DNA of 64,000 bases from Schistosoma mansoni (taxonomy: Eukaryota > Platyhelminthes > Trematoda > Strigeidida > Schistosomatidae): the NCBI RefSeq assembly GCF_000237925.1, contig NC_031502.1, positions 51,473,120-51,537,119 on the forward strand, written 5' to 3'. Below are positions 34,501 through 44,009 of this stretch, piece by piece. The notes below the pieces were generated by a model. The model did not search any database and had not been told where the DNA came from. It was given only the letters and a program-made list of their open reading frames with translations. Position numbers and translations under genes: made by a program. How positions within the stretch are numbered: position 1 is the first letter of the stretch; every line of letters begins with the position of its first letter.

Positions 34501-37500
34501 ATAAACAAAAATATATGGTGGCTAATGGTTGAATCCAGGACGCACGTTTCTTCCTATTCAAACAACCAATACAAATGAATTTTACGTAATAATTTTAATA
34601 AAGTTAGAAATATATATATATATTTCATATTCCTAAAGATCAAAAAGCTATGAGGAAACTTTTGTCATAAGTGTGTTTTTTATACCTGCGGTTATGTAAC
34701 AGTAACAAGTGGTTAGTAAAATGGTAAAATGATTGAAGTGATCGGATAAACAGTGTATACTTAGAATCAAGCTACCAACTTGGTAAATTTAAGAAGTTAT
34801 ACCCAATCGATTAAGCAACTGGATGTATACTAGGGAATTCAGGCTGTTGTTCGACCTAGACAGTATGATTATACGTTACTCAGGAGATGGTAAAAAGATC
34901 ACAAAACAGTCAGTAAGGTTACGTTTTTGTGCATTGTATCAACACTGAAAAATACATAAAATTCAAGGTCAACCTTCATGTTTGACAATCGATTGTCTCG
35001 AGATGAACTGTAAAAAGTAATGTCTACAATCAATTTTTATTACTTACTTACTTACGCCTGTTACTCCTCGTGGAGGAGCATAGGCCGCTCACCAGCATTC
35101 TCCATCCAACTCTGTCCTGGGCAATCCTTTCCAGTTCTTTCCAGTTGTTATTCATTCTTTTCATATCTGCTTCTATTTCCCGACGTAATGTGTTCTTCGG
35201 CCTTCCTCTTTTCCGCTTCCCTCCCGGATTCCAAGTTAGGGTTTGCCCTGTAATTCACATTGGTGATTTCCTAGATGTATGTCCTATCCACTTCCAATGT
35301 CTTTTCCTAATTTCCTCTTCAACTGGAATCTGGTTTGTCCTCTCCCATAAAACGCTGTTGCTGATAGTATCCGGCCAGTGAATGTTGAGTATTTTGCGTA
35401 AACAACTGTTTATAAATACTTGTACCTTCTTGACGATGGATGTAGTAGTTCTCCACGTTTCAGCTCCATACAGTAGGACTGTCTTGAAATCAATTTTTAT
35501 ACCCCTATTTAAATGGTTTTCTTTGGTTACTATACCCTACAATTTAATAATTGTAATGTTGGCAATATTTCATTATTGAAAAGAAATTTATCTCAATAAA
35601 TAAGATACTTTAAAGATGTTGATTATTATCGCACCAGCACTTTCAGTTTTGACTACTTTTATCGGGTAAAATTTCATAAATGAACATATTTGGTGTGACT
35701 ATAATTTATGAACAACCTGTGAGTATCCCCGATGTGAACTTCAGAATTACCACCTAATTACTAGGTATAGTTCAGGGTTATAAAACTCTGTGAAGAATTA
35801 GAATTAGGATTTACATTTGATGGTTAATGTCAGCAATTAGATTTAGGGGATTTCATCACGAACTGACATCAGATAAAATGTCAAAATTTTCTCTAACCAT
35901 ATCCATGAATGAATTTCGCACCAAAATGCATTATCTGTTATCCTCTTCCGGAGATACCTCAAAAGGAAATCGATTTCGAGTTGATTTGGGTGATCAGACA
36001 GCGTGACCGTAGTGCCGAAGCAACAACTGCTTGAGACCACTTTGTGAGTGAATTCTGTGTTAGTTCTGCATTTGCTAAGACCTTACCTCTCCAGAGACAG
36101 ATATCCATGGGATAAGATGAGGTGTGCATCTTCGACCTTCGTCGACCTTTCCTAACTCCATCCTTTCTCTGTGGGAGTGCAGCATCGCCTTCATGCTGGT
36201 TGTCTGTGGGAAGCACTATACTGCCCTCACACCTCTGTACAGTCAGTAGTACGACTTCACCCTCACACCTTAGATTTGCTGCTATTAATCTTACTGTTCT
36301 CCAAACGATCTGCCTGACATGGTAGGACCTTGAGGAATGATTGTTCCAACCAGTATATCCCTAATGGTTTATTACGATAAATGAGCCTGACTACGACATT
36401 AAGGTAGGCAGGAAGATTGTGACCTGTTATCCTAAATCTGATTGGATCATCCATAAATTATAGTCTCACCACACATTTTAATTCCTCAACTGACTATTGA
36501 ACAAAACATACATAAACTGATATAGCCTTAAAAAACCAGGCACATTTTAACAAACAAATCGATTAGATCCAGCTGATGTCTATATTTTTAATACTGATTT
36601 TTAACGTTTTTTAATGAATAATGGATGTAACTCATTTCGATAATTATCTACGGATTAGTTCTCTTTTATATCAATTCTTCTGAATCCAAAATTATTCACG
36701 CTATCGATGCCTTAATGATAGAAAACACCAAGGAAAAAGTAGAAGGGTGTGACTACAGTCAGTAAAAAACCAGTATCTATAACTCTCAACTTCAAAGGTG
36801 ATGATGTCACAAGCCCAATCAGCAGGAGACTTAACAATAAATTAGCCAAAACACACACTTCAGCCAAATGATTAATACTGTATAAAACAACATGTTCAAT
36901 AACACAATTAAAGGTCGGCAAGCACGACTTTCATGTTATCGTCAACTGTGTTTATAAACCAACGAGTACCTGTCATAGCACTTGGATTGAACGGACAGAA
37001 AGGAGGTCATATCGTAAATATTTTGAACATGTTCCAAAAAGCTTTCGAATAAAAGAGAACTACTTTAAACAACGTAATTAATAAACATATTTTGGATATA
37101 GGACACCAAGTCAGTCTTCTAATTTCCTGAAGCCGTTACTATCAGGCGTCAGAAACCTGATTTATGTGTACTAAAGGAGATAGTTGTCAATCTGTCTTTA
37201 ACTAGGAGACAAATATTCCTTTATTACATCACAAAAACTTTGTTCAACTTTTTACTTCAATTAATTACATAATGACGTCTTTTTGTGTCAACTGTCTTCT
37301 AGATTAATAATTTTATTTTAATGAATTGAGCTTAACACATTTTATTCTTCTTTATCAGCGTTTACTCGTTACGTAACCGCTTGGGTCTAACCCCCTAAAC
37401 CTATCCTACAACATTGTTCTAGAATATTCTATTGTGTAAGGTATATATTGATATTTTTTCCGTCTGTTAAATTCATTCACATTGACACCATACTATACTG

Positions 37501-38292
37501 ATATGTTTTCAAACTAACTTTAAACTGAACTCTTTCATGTAATTAAATTTGTACCAATTTTGTAATGATGATTTTCAAATATCACAGATTGCAAGCAGCT
37601 GACAGGAACTAGAAGAAATAAAATGAATTCATATTATTCTTCTCAAATCTTTATTCTTGCTCTCTTCAAAGTGATAAAGGGAACTATGAGATTGTAGTAA
37701 TTTGTTATTTGGATATTTCGAATACATAAATTTAAAATCAGAAGGGGTTTTGTGGATATTATAGTAATTTTAATAGTTGAGATCATGAATCAATTGAAGC
37801 TAGACCACCATGGAAAACCTGGAAGCACTGGACGGGCATTTCGTCCCATAGTGGGATTCCTCAGAAGTACGCATCCACGATGATGCTTCCAGGTTTTCCA
37901 TGGTGGTTCCAGTCAATGATTAGGATATAACAAAAACTATATTTATTATTAACTTCATACCCAATGCTCAATTAATCTAAGATTACCAAATCCAAACTTG
38001 GCATTCATACATACAAATTCGTTTAAATCTTGAGACTAATCATGTAAACATTTTTATCATAATTCTTTTTTCTTAGAAATGTTTCGTCAAATTAGTAAAG
38101 CCATTGTTTCTTGGTCCATGGAAAGGAGCGCAAACTACATTGTATACAGTGTTGTCAGATAACTTAATCTCTGGTGGTTACTATTCAAATTGTGCATTGA
38201 AAGAACCGTCAACTATTGTCAAGAATAAAGATGAAAGAAAATGGTTTTGGAGTAAAACATGTGAACTCTTAAGAATCGAAAATACAACATAG
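27285..38292 (+). CDS. SDR-family dehydrogenase, retinol dehydrogenase-like (gene B), exon 2 frameshifted; possible pseudogene
   Basis: Three exons: 27285-27572, 32093-32559 and 38077-38292. Exon 1 encodes [13 protein letters not shown] and TGSNTGIG (residues 26-33); exon 2 encodes [25 protein letters not shown] and INLSSMAHY; exon 3 encodes [17 protein letters not shown]. All splice sites are conserved (donors gtaagt, acceptors ttcag and cttag). Exon 2 is 467 bp instead of 468: one base is missing near 32417-32428, just after the likely catalytic Tyr of YxxxK, so the frame runs into a stop at 32435-32437. The sequence beyond is still clearly homologous in the shifted frame ([27 protein letters not shown]). 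Either B is a recent pseudogene or the assembly has a one-base error. Introns of 4.5 and 5.5 kb hold many repeats. A TIR element ends about 480 bp upstream. Confidence 0.75.
27574..28295. other. gene B intron 1, first part
   Basis: Mostly unrecognised; 27900-27990 (accagtagaggtcaaccata, agttactcaccccagtt) weakly resembles the HHR-A body. A short TA run lies near 28014-28024. Confidence 0.3.
28300..28470 (+). repeat. HHR-A-related repeat, decayed
   Basis: ccagctcaatgatccagaca, ggggttcgtgcacgatgc, then a decayed hammerhead at 28364-28409 (core CTAGTGA; stem II GTCCC/GGGAC kept; AAAAC). A sister fragment at 30566-30625 shares the first 50 bp, so this is a subfamily of its own. Confidence 0.5.
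28928..29345. repeat. HHR-A element with long left arm, gene B intron 1
   Basis: Left arm gaaggggttttgtggagatt, antisense hammerhead at 29013-29058 (GAGAC for GAAAC), antisense B box, A box and body, then from about 29283 the opposite right end (cttccaggttttccatgg to atttcaaccatg). Body 29178-29283 recurs almost unchanged at 30147-30262. Confidence 0.7.
29461..29645 (+). repeat. HHR-A mini-element: two TIR ends around a hammerhead
   Basis: Left TIR ttcagaagagggttttgtgg to gagatcatga, then directly the B-box end and hammerhead (29537-29586; core CTCAGGA and GAAAC), then the right arm to atgatctcaactatt. The Pol III body is deleted, which brings the ribozyme within about 75 bp of both ends. 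Confidence 0.7.
30147..30262 (-). repeat. HHR-A body fragment
   Basis: aaccaatccacgaagttgag to tctcactagaactc, differing from 29178-29283 by only a base or two, about 1 kb apart in the same intron. Points to a local duplication rather than independent insertion. Confidence 0.6.
30263..30950. other. gene B intron 1, middle; one HHR-A-related scrap
   Basis: 30566-30625 carries ccagctcaatggaccagaca and a right end ctccacaaaacccttt. Nothing else recognised. Confidence 0.35.
30951..31025. repeat. (AT)n microsatellite, about 36 units
   Basis: Pure alternating AT for more than 70 bp. A second AT run at 31539-31578 closes the other side of the block described next. Confidence 0.95.
31049..31130 (+). 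repeat. tandem pair of a 41-bp GC-rich unit
   Basis: Two identical copies of a unit beginning tgatttgtgtgagggctg and ending gggtgcccaaac. Unusually GC-rich for the window. Confidence 0.85.
31156..31245 (+). repeat. tandem pair of a 45-bp unit
   Basis: Two identical copies of a unit beginning cagtggagcaacgtaagagg and ending agccagtgac. The unit corresponds to ccactgacttgtgg and neighbouring sequence in the 435-bp arms, duplicated only here. Confidence 0.8.
31246..31530 (+). repeat. diverged relative of the 435-bp inverted arms
   Basis: Follows the order of 25567-25860: cgccatttgttcgctcagga, caccattggtttggaatcag, cctctgtgtccaccaacctg, gagagcggactctcc, ggccgtaccagg. Framed by two AT microsatellites. 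Confidence 0.7.
31539..31578. repeat. (AT)n microsatellite
   Basis: About 20 AT units, the partner of the run at 30951-31025. Confidence 0.9.
31590..31960 (+). mobile_element. LTR fragment (fossil, same family as 48749-49264)
   Basis: Carries accttgtacaaatatta, a TATA-like tgtatataaacccagtatg and ttggtgttctggactta, ending near aaggtcataaca. Diverged. It ends about 130 bp before gene B exon 2. Confidence 0.55.
32093..32559 (+). CDS. gene B exon 2, one base short
   Basis: Begins after acceptor cctttcag at [17 protein letters not shown] and ends before gtaagtc. Length 467 bp against 468 in A, C and D. The missing base falls between the KAY of the active site and the SKLAN that follows in the paralogues. 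Confidence 0.8.
32875..33305 (-). repeat. HHR-B (Sm-alpha-like) SINE with intact antisense hammerhead, gene B intron 2
   Basis: Minus strand: family head, then A-box-like (tagctgagtggataacgcga) and B box (gagttcgagtccca), the hammerhead, and gattctactgctagccacta. The right half (33070-33300) is a fold-back of the family head: acttagtattgtttgtttga and its inverse acaaacaataccaagtga. Confidence 0.75.
32901..32957 (-). ncRNA. hammerhead ribozyme, Sm-alpha type, intact core
   Basis: Read on the minus strand: stem I ATCTAG/CTGGAT (pairs with one wobble), CTGACGA, stem II GTCC/GGAC, GAAAC, short stem III region, cleavage triplet GTC directly before CTGGAT. This is the layout of the known schistosome hammerhead. 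It lies antisense to the gene B transcript. Confidence 0.82.
33705..33812 (+). repeat. HHR-A right-end fragment
   Basis: gtgctgaggaatcccactat through gtgcttccaggttttccatg to atgatctcaactgtt. Hammerhead half-decayed (GAAGT for GAAAC). Confidence 0.6.
34099..34144 (-). ncRNA. hammerhead ribozyme motif, type I, core intact (left arm)
   Basis: Minus strand: GCACAG/CAGTGC stem I with one mismatch, CTGAGGA, stem II GTCC/GGAC, GAAAC, GTC. Confidence 0.7.
34259..34304 (+). ncRNA. hammerhead-derived motif (right arm), core altered
   Basis: Stem I GCACTG/CAGTGC perfect, GAAAC and GTC intact, but CTGA reads CTCA and stem II is GTCC/GGAT. Probably weak or inactive by comparison with known hammerheads. 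Confidence 0.55.
34505..34585. repeat. HHR-B scrap
   Basis: ggtggctaatggttgaatcc, aggacgcacgtttcttccta, then ttcaaacaaccaatacaaat; the middle of the element is missing. An AT run lies just upstream (34433-34450). Confidence 0.5.
35041..35487 (-). mobile_element. RTE-clade LINE, 5'-truncated, with 13-bp target duplication
   Basis: Antisense 3' end from the family tail (ttacttacttacgcctgtt) to the segment matching [11 protein letters not shown]. The 13-bp aatcaatttttat occurs at 35028-35040 and 35488-35500, the signature of target-primed insertion. Identity to family members is high, so it is fairly young. Confidence 0.85.
35692..36470. mobile_element. TIR element, copy 2, gene B intron 2
   Basis: About 779 bp, matching 26019-26807 end to end. 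Ends ggtgtgactataatttatga and taaattatagtctcacc. The shared minus frame is extended here ([19 protein letters not shown], then [17 protein letters not shown]). Confidence 0.6.
36475..37735. other. gene B intron 2; nothing recognised
   Basis: AT-rich, no exon or element signature on either strand. Confidence 0.35.
37739..37920 (-). repeat. HHR-A copy with short opposite end, just before gene B exon 3
   Basis: Left arm complete (tcagaaggggttttgtgg), hammerhead on the minus strand at 37825-37871 (CTGAGGA and GTC kept, GAAAT), then a 30-bp piece of the opposite end (gatgcttccaggttttccat). About 155 bp upstream of the exon. Confidence 0.65.
38077..38292 (+). CDS. gene B exon 3
   Basis: 71 codons plus stop after a tttttcttag acceptor. 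The first 12-13 codons ([13 protein letters not shown]) differ from gene C (KCIIAVKWLTFIS), but from PWKGAQ onward the protein is identical to gene C, marking the edge of a near-identical tract that runs on downstream. Confidence 0.85.
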   Translation, partial: KCFVKLVKPLFLGPWKGAQTTLYTVLSDNLISGGYYSNCALKEPSTIVKNKDERKWFWSKTCELLRIENTT

Positions 38293-40470
38293 ACTATTGT
38301 TACTTTTAACAAAATCAAGAGTTTATTTCATATTTCCAAATCAATCATTTTGTTTGTATTTTGGTTTGAAAGTTAAAAATGTATAAAACAACTTCGACTA
38401 TTTGTGTTGGAAAGGTTAGGGTTGGTTATGCATGAAACAACTATACACATATATGAATATATGATATCCTTACCAATCTATCAATATCAGTAGTTTAAAT
38501 AAATGTAAGTGGAACACTTACTAGTCTACATTGAATGAATCAAGAAGTATCGGTTTGTCTGTAGTCTACTCTCTCTCTCTCTCATTATACTTGACCAATC
38601 AAACAGACAGGAAATGCGTTTTGTAATGAATGGGAATGAAAATAAAATGTGAATGCATCACAGGTTGGTAGATGTACGACCATTAACGACTAGTCTTTCA
38701 TTCAAGATGAATATGTTATGTCCATTTATTCACTCACTCATAACATGGGTGATGTAATATAGATGACAACCACCATTCGGTAATTAATCAATGTAGTATA
38801 ACTCTTTGACTGATCATAAATTCGAATTAATGGAAATGTTAAATCACTGTCAGACGAAATTAAGTCACACCGTATTCTTGTTTATGTGAACCGTCTATAT
38901 CAAATCTGGTTGTCTTCTAATCTGAAGCTAGTCGGGACATGGAATTTTGGTTTCTGATCAAGTACCAAACATCAGTCTACTCAAAACTACAGATAACTCT
39001 CACTGACAACTACCAACTAGCACGAAATGATGCTCTAGGTTATCCTAACAACCACTCACAATCACATAGGAGTTATCACAGTTCCACGGTCAACGATATT
39101 GATTTTGTTGATTCGGCATCGTATGAGTTATGGCTTTTAATGATTTAGACTGCGAATTGACACTGGAGTGTGGTATGGTTGAAAGCTTCATGTAAGTGTG
39201 AGGCAGATGGATTTACTCCGAATAATCTGACACCTTTCCTTGAATCCTCTATACTGATTACACCCAAATAAATAACGAACCGGTAGGAGAGAGCTTCTTG
39301 CTTGACTGACTGATGGCTTCTTGTGGTATAAACTCGTTTCACGATTGACACATGAAGCGACTCTCTCCGACCAGATATTTACATTAATTTTGGTGTGAAT
39401 TCCCCTCTTGTAAAATGACTACAGATAATATAGAATTATCTCTATTCAACATTTGTTACTGTACCCACTCCAAATGACATTGATGTAATATGAGGGAAAT
39501 CTCAACTGTTTCACACACCTACATTTACCGTTGAGGAAATTAAAACTAATGGGAATTCGCTAAATGGTTTTCCCAATAGTCACAATGAGTAACAGCAGTA
39601 TGTAACCCACTGTCAGATAGTATAAACACAGGTGAATTCTACTCTTGCTAACAGGTGAATGTTGTACAACCGTGATGGTAAATGAAGGTCACTACATGAA
39701 CAATCGTCAAGATTTATTACAGTTCGAGGCCCACGATCTCACGATCCATTATGAACGAAGGATGCATAAGACATGAAACTAAATTCTGTTTGATGTCGTA
39801 CAATCCACTTCGACTGACCCCATTTTGATGACAGTCGTAATAAACAATAGAATACGAGTTTAGTTTAACAAATCAATTTTCAGACATTCTTTTATGCACA
39901 TAAACGATGAGAGATGCGAATTGAAGAAGGTGAACGTGTCAACTCATTGAACAATAGGTGACTCAGTCTTTATAATCATGAAGCAGATCGAAGCTACTAA
40001 ATAGACAAACACACACACACACACGCCATCTATACACATGAAAAAAGCATGATCAGTGTTATACGTGAGTAATTGGCATGAATAAATATATACAGGTGAT
40101 AGGACAAATAGAAAGATTAAACTAATCTGTCTGTTCAAAGGTTGGAACAAATCACGTAAGCTTATGATAACAGAGATTTGATATTGAAATCTCAACCACT
40201 AACTAATCAATCAATGTAAATTCATTTCATGAACAGTCTCCTTATCAAACCGACAAAATGTTTTCATCACAAATAAGACTAAGTTGTAAAGACGTTCATA
40301 TAATCCATAATTGATCTACAGTGCATTATTTGTCTACGATCATAATGTTTATTTAGTCAATTGATGGAGATTCTAAGTAAACAGTCACTTTTTCAATTAT
40401 ACTTCTCGTAATCAATATAGAACAAAGTAGTTGCTGGTATATATCATGAATACCTCGATTATTGCTTAGT
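38114..40470 (+). repeat. near-identical tract, copy 1 (gene B exon 3 and 3' flank)
   Basis: About 2.36 kb almost identical to 50949-53305, down to a CT run and a CA run. It starts inside exon 3 at tccatggaaaggagcgca. Beyond about 40470 the two loci stay alignable but clearly diverge (gttgaatattactaaacatt against gttaaatattattgaacatc), then unrelated sequence follows near 40610. Confidence 0.85.
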
Positions 40471-40609
40471 ATGTTGAATATTACTAAACATTGGTAGCTC
40501 TCATTTATCTTTTTGTTTCAAGTTTTTTCTCATTAGTGCAAGGGTTCTGATAGTAGAAGTACAGAAGTACATGTATAAATCTCGCAAGTGATAAACAACC
40601 TTTTATATC

Positions 40610-41520
40610 CAGATATATATGATCAAAACTCAAAGTTTAATCTCTTGTGATATGTATATTCAATTATTTTTGTTACGACAAAATAAAGACCACATTTTCC
40701 CTTATTTATCATACTGTATAAGTAACCTTATTTACATTCAATATCTTTTGTTTCTCTGTATCATTGGTAAACAAACGGATATAATTGTTTGATTATATTC
40801 TCACACACTAATGTGATTGTTGAAAAATAAACACTATCTCCACCATCTGTTCTTCTGGTTTATTGGCCACGTCCTTTGATTGAAGATTATAATAGTGCTA
40901 TAACATCCTTTTAGACCTTCCCACACTATGTTGGAGTTTTGGCCTGGATTATTATTAAATAATACTATCGGGTTCATTCTTTCTCATTACGCCGTTGGTG
41001 CCACCACGTGCAGAGGAACCTTTGTTAATCAAGTGAACTCATTTGTGATTGTTATCTTACAGAACAGCTTACAAATAACATTCATTTCATAACAACTATT
41101 ATCATTTTGTTGTTTATATACCATTTATATTGTAAGTATAATTTGTTACCTTTAGTGTTACTCATAAACAGACACTTAGAATTGTAGCTTAATTCTTTTT
41201 GATATAACATCGGTAACTTTGCGTATTGTTATATCTTGAATGAGCTCTTTTACTGGGATCCACCACAAGTCTCACAACTGATAAGATGCAGATTCTTCAA
41301 TCGTGTTTGCTTGTTTTTCTAGGCTGTTGCTCGGATAAGAAAACATCATCTGTTAATAATCATATCACTAAATTATGTACATAACGTTTGAAAGTAATCG
41401 ATATTTCAATTAGATTGTTATATGTTTTCATAGTCTATCTTGATAAATCAGCTAATATTTCTTGAATTTCACCAGTCAGTTATTGATTAACTCAACTTAA
41501 CATTCCTATGCTTTTTCCTT
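40610..41520. other. spacer between genes B and C; nothing recognised
   Basis: AT-rich. No coding, hammerhead or LINE signal. Confidence 0.35.
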
Positions 41521-41521
41521 T

Positions 41522-42100
41522 GTGTACAATGAGGCCTATTGATGCAGAGGCTGCTGTTACACTAGTTGTCTTCATCTGCATTTTTTTGTGTATGAGATGG
41601 AAGGGCTAGGTCATCTGCGAAGTTCAAATCAAGTTGATTCTGAGATGACCATTGTATTCCGTGTTTCCCCTCAGATGTCGAATTCTTCATAATCCAGTCA
41701 ACCAACAGATGAAAGAGGAAGGGGAGAGTAAACAACCTTGTCTGACTCCGGTCCTTACTGGAAATGCATCTGTCAGCTGTCCTCCATGCACGACTTTGCA
41801 CTGTAGTCCGTCGTATGGGTTCTGGATAATGTTGACAATCTTTTCAGGAACTCCATAGTGTCGAAGAAGTTTCCATAATGTTCTCCTGTCCACACTGCCA
41901 AACACCTTCTCATAGTCGACGAAGTTGATGTATAGTGGCGGGTTCCACTCAACAGATTGTTCCACGATGACCCCTAGTGTCGCAATTCGGTCTGTGCACG
42001 ACCTATCCTTACGGAATCCAGTCTGTTGATCACGAAGATTGGCGCCTATTGAATCTTTCATCCTGTTCAGCAACACTCTGTTGAAAGCGTTTCTCGGTAC
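41522..42100 (-). mobile_element. RTE-clade LINE, reverse-transcriptase fragment
   Basis: About 140 open codons: QQTGFRKDRSCTDRIATLG, LYINFVDYEKVF, LWKLLRHYGVPEKIVNII, TGVRQGCLLSP, then FADDLAL. Lacks both ends. The RT catalytic box is FADD. Confidence 0.85.
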
Positions 42101-42483
42101 CGATAGTACATACTTATGAATTATCATTTTGAAAAATAAGTACATATTTGGGATTGTACAGCATTAAAAATGGATTCGTCGAAAAGATATCGCTTCGTTG
42201 AACCAATTATTCTTATTTTATACCTGATACTGACTGACAGCGGTATCTCTGTTATTCCAATTTGACTAAACTTTTAACATTCTGAAAGTTTTATATACAC
42301 CCTTAGCAAAACTATCCGTTTTACATCTACAAACAATAGATCATACTTCAAACCATTCAGAGGTCAATTAGTTATTCACAAGACTAAGCCAACTAACTCA
42401 AAGAACAGACAACTATCAAAATACTGTCTTTAAATCATCAACAAGATGTACATGAATAGATCATTGACGGAATTTTCATAGGA

Positions 42484-42850
42484 TTCAGTTTTCCAATAGT
42501 TGAGATCATGAGTTCGTTGAAACTAGACCACCATGGAAAATCTGGAAGCAGTGGATGGCCGTTTCGTCCTATTGTGAGAATCACTCCTCAGCAGTGCAGA
42601 TCCACAATCCCGCCTTACGAGATTCGAACCCAGGACCGATCACTTTCGCGCTCGGGCGCTTAACCTCTAGACCACTGAGCTGACACCCAACGGTGTTAAT
42701 GTCTAACTTCGAGTCTCGGGAGGCGGGATCGTCGATGTGCTGAGGAGTAAGTCCCACAATAGAACGAAACGGTCGTCCAGTGCTTCCAGGTTTTCCATGG
42801 TTGTCTAGCTTCAATTGACTCTCCATTTCAACTGTGAAAATACATGTAAG
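42484..42850. repeat. HHR-A long fold-back element about 0.9 kb upstream of gene C
   Basis: Left arm tagttgagatcatgagttcg, antisense hammerhead (42548-42597), antisense B box (gagattcgaacccaggac) and A box, body stub, then a second sense unit with hammerhead (42738-42783, stem I partly lost) and right end to tccatttcaactgtg. Confidence 0.72.
42548..42597 (-). ncRNA. hammerhead ribozyme motif, type I (HHR-A)
   Basis: Minus strand: GCACTG stem I, CTGAGGA, a slightly enlarged stem II, GAAAC; the cleavage triplet reads ATC, which fits NUH, before CACTGC (one stem mismatch). Confidence 0.55.
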
Positions 42851-42920
42851 TTGTTGAAAACCGATTGGTTAAATACACGTCTCTCAAATTGTGACACTAT
42901 TCTGATTTGAACTGAGAATC

Positions 42921-43658
42921 CATGTCAACACACAACTGCATCTACAAATTAGATTGTGTCGATTGTGATACCTTCTATATTGGAGAGTCATCTCGCGAAA
43001 TCTTGACTCGAGCCAAAGAACATATTAGGTACACAAAGAAATCACCCAATAGTCACGTAGAACTGAATAGACTTCAAATTAAATCGACAATAGCAGCTCA
43101 TGCCATTTTCAGCGACCACCAAAACGATCTCAAGAACATAAAAATATTACAAAAAGCTTTTTTCAATTACAAAGAAAGGATAGTAGCTGAAGCGTTCCAT
43201 ATAATGCTCAATTATACTGCCCTCAACAGAAAAGGCCTTACTATACATCCTACTTGGACTATCTACCCTAGCCAACGATAGTGTAATACGAAGACAAAGA
43301 TTATCAGAACTATGTGATAATCTTCGTCTTCTTATTACACTATCGTAATATATCTTTTATCACTATATAGGTCATATATTTTTCCTTCTTAACAGTGCAT
43401 ACAAACACAGAGAAATTTGCATATTTGTCGCTTTTGAATCACTTTGACCGCAATGATATGAAATTAATTCATTCAGACATGCTTTTTGATTGGTAGCATA
43501 ACATTTGTGTTGTTCAGTTCTACTATTTAAACTTGGATTAATTTTGATTTGTTTATCTATTCTCCGAAGAAGTAGCCTACACTAAGTTACGAAACATCAG
43601 AAAGTTGAATTGTTTACTCATTAGGATATTACAAATATATTGTTCATTTATGAGAATC
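42921..43658 (+). mobile_element. Penelope-like element, 5'-truncated 3' fragment with GIY-YIG endonuclease
   Basis: Fossil fragment encoding the C-terminal GIY-YIG-type endonuclease of Penelope-like elements (42922-43281): CIYKLDCVDCDTFYIGES, ILTRAKEH, IAAHAIFSDH, RIVAEAFHIM, LNRKG. Bounded by the 8-bp duplication tgagaatc (42913-42920 and 43651-43658); the empty site is intact in front of gene D at 58336. A hammerhead-like trace (ccgaagaagtagc with gttacgaaac) lies near 43563-43596, as known for Penelope elements. Confidence 0.82.
43276..43345. repeat. long near-perfect hairpin at the end of the Penelope ORF
   Basis: Arms of 30 bp (43276-43305 and 43316-43345) with two mismatches around a 10-base loop. 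It starts a few bases before the stop codon. Confidence 0.85.
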
Positions 43659-43721
43659 GATCTGTATTTGTAAAAATAGTTTAACACATAACAAACCACC
43701 TGTATACAATCAGTTCGATAA

Positions 43722-44009
43722 ATGTCTGAGACCATTGGGATTTGGCACAAAGCATGTTGTATTTCAAAACGATTAGATGGGAAGTTAGCCATTGTCACTG
43801 GATCAAACACTGGTATCGGGTTAGTGACAGCTAGTGAATTAGCTCGTCGTGGTGCTCGAGTCATCATGGCATGTCGAAATCTACGAAAGGCTGAAGATGC
43901 CAAAAGACGTCTATTGGAGAAATATGGTGCCAATAATCCACAGAGTGTGAACATTGATGTAGCGTGTGAACAAGTGATTTCATCGTTGAGTCCAATCAAC
44001 AGTGATCAA
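43722..44009 (+). CDS. gene C exon 1
   Basis: 96 codons, MSETIGIWHKACC to NSDQ, donor gtaagt. By eye only one base of 288 differs from gene D exon 1 (Pro73 here, Ser73 in D). Confidence 0.92.

Noticed and set aside
38939-40195. Three small open frames conserved at 51776-53032
   Set aside because: Conservation is explained by the near-identical DNA tract, not by selection on protein; no recognisable motif.
43577-43999. Long minus-strand frames opposite exon 1 of genes B, C and D (also 27308 and 58307)
   Set aside because: Repeated only because the sense exon is conserved; an antisense product is not supported.
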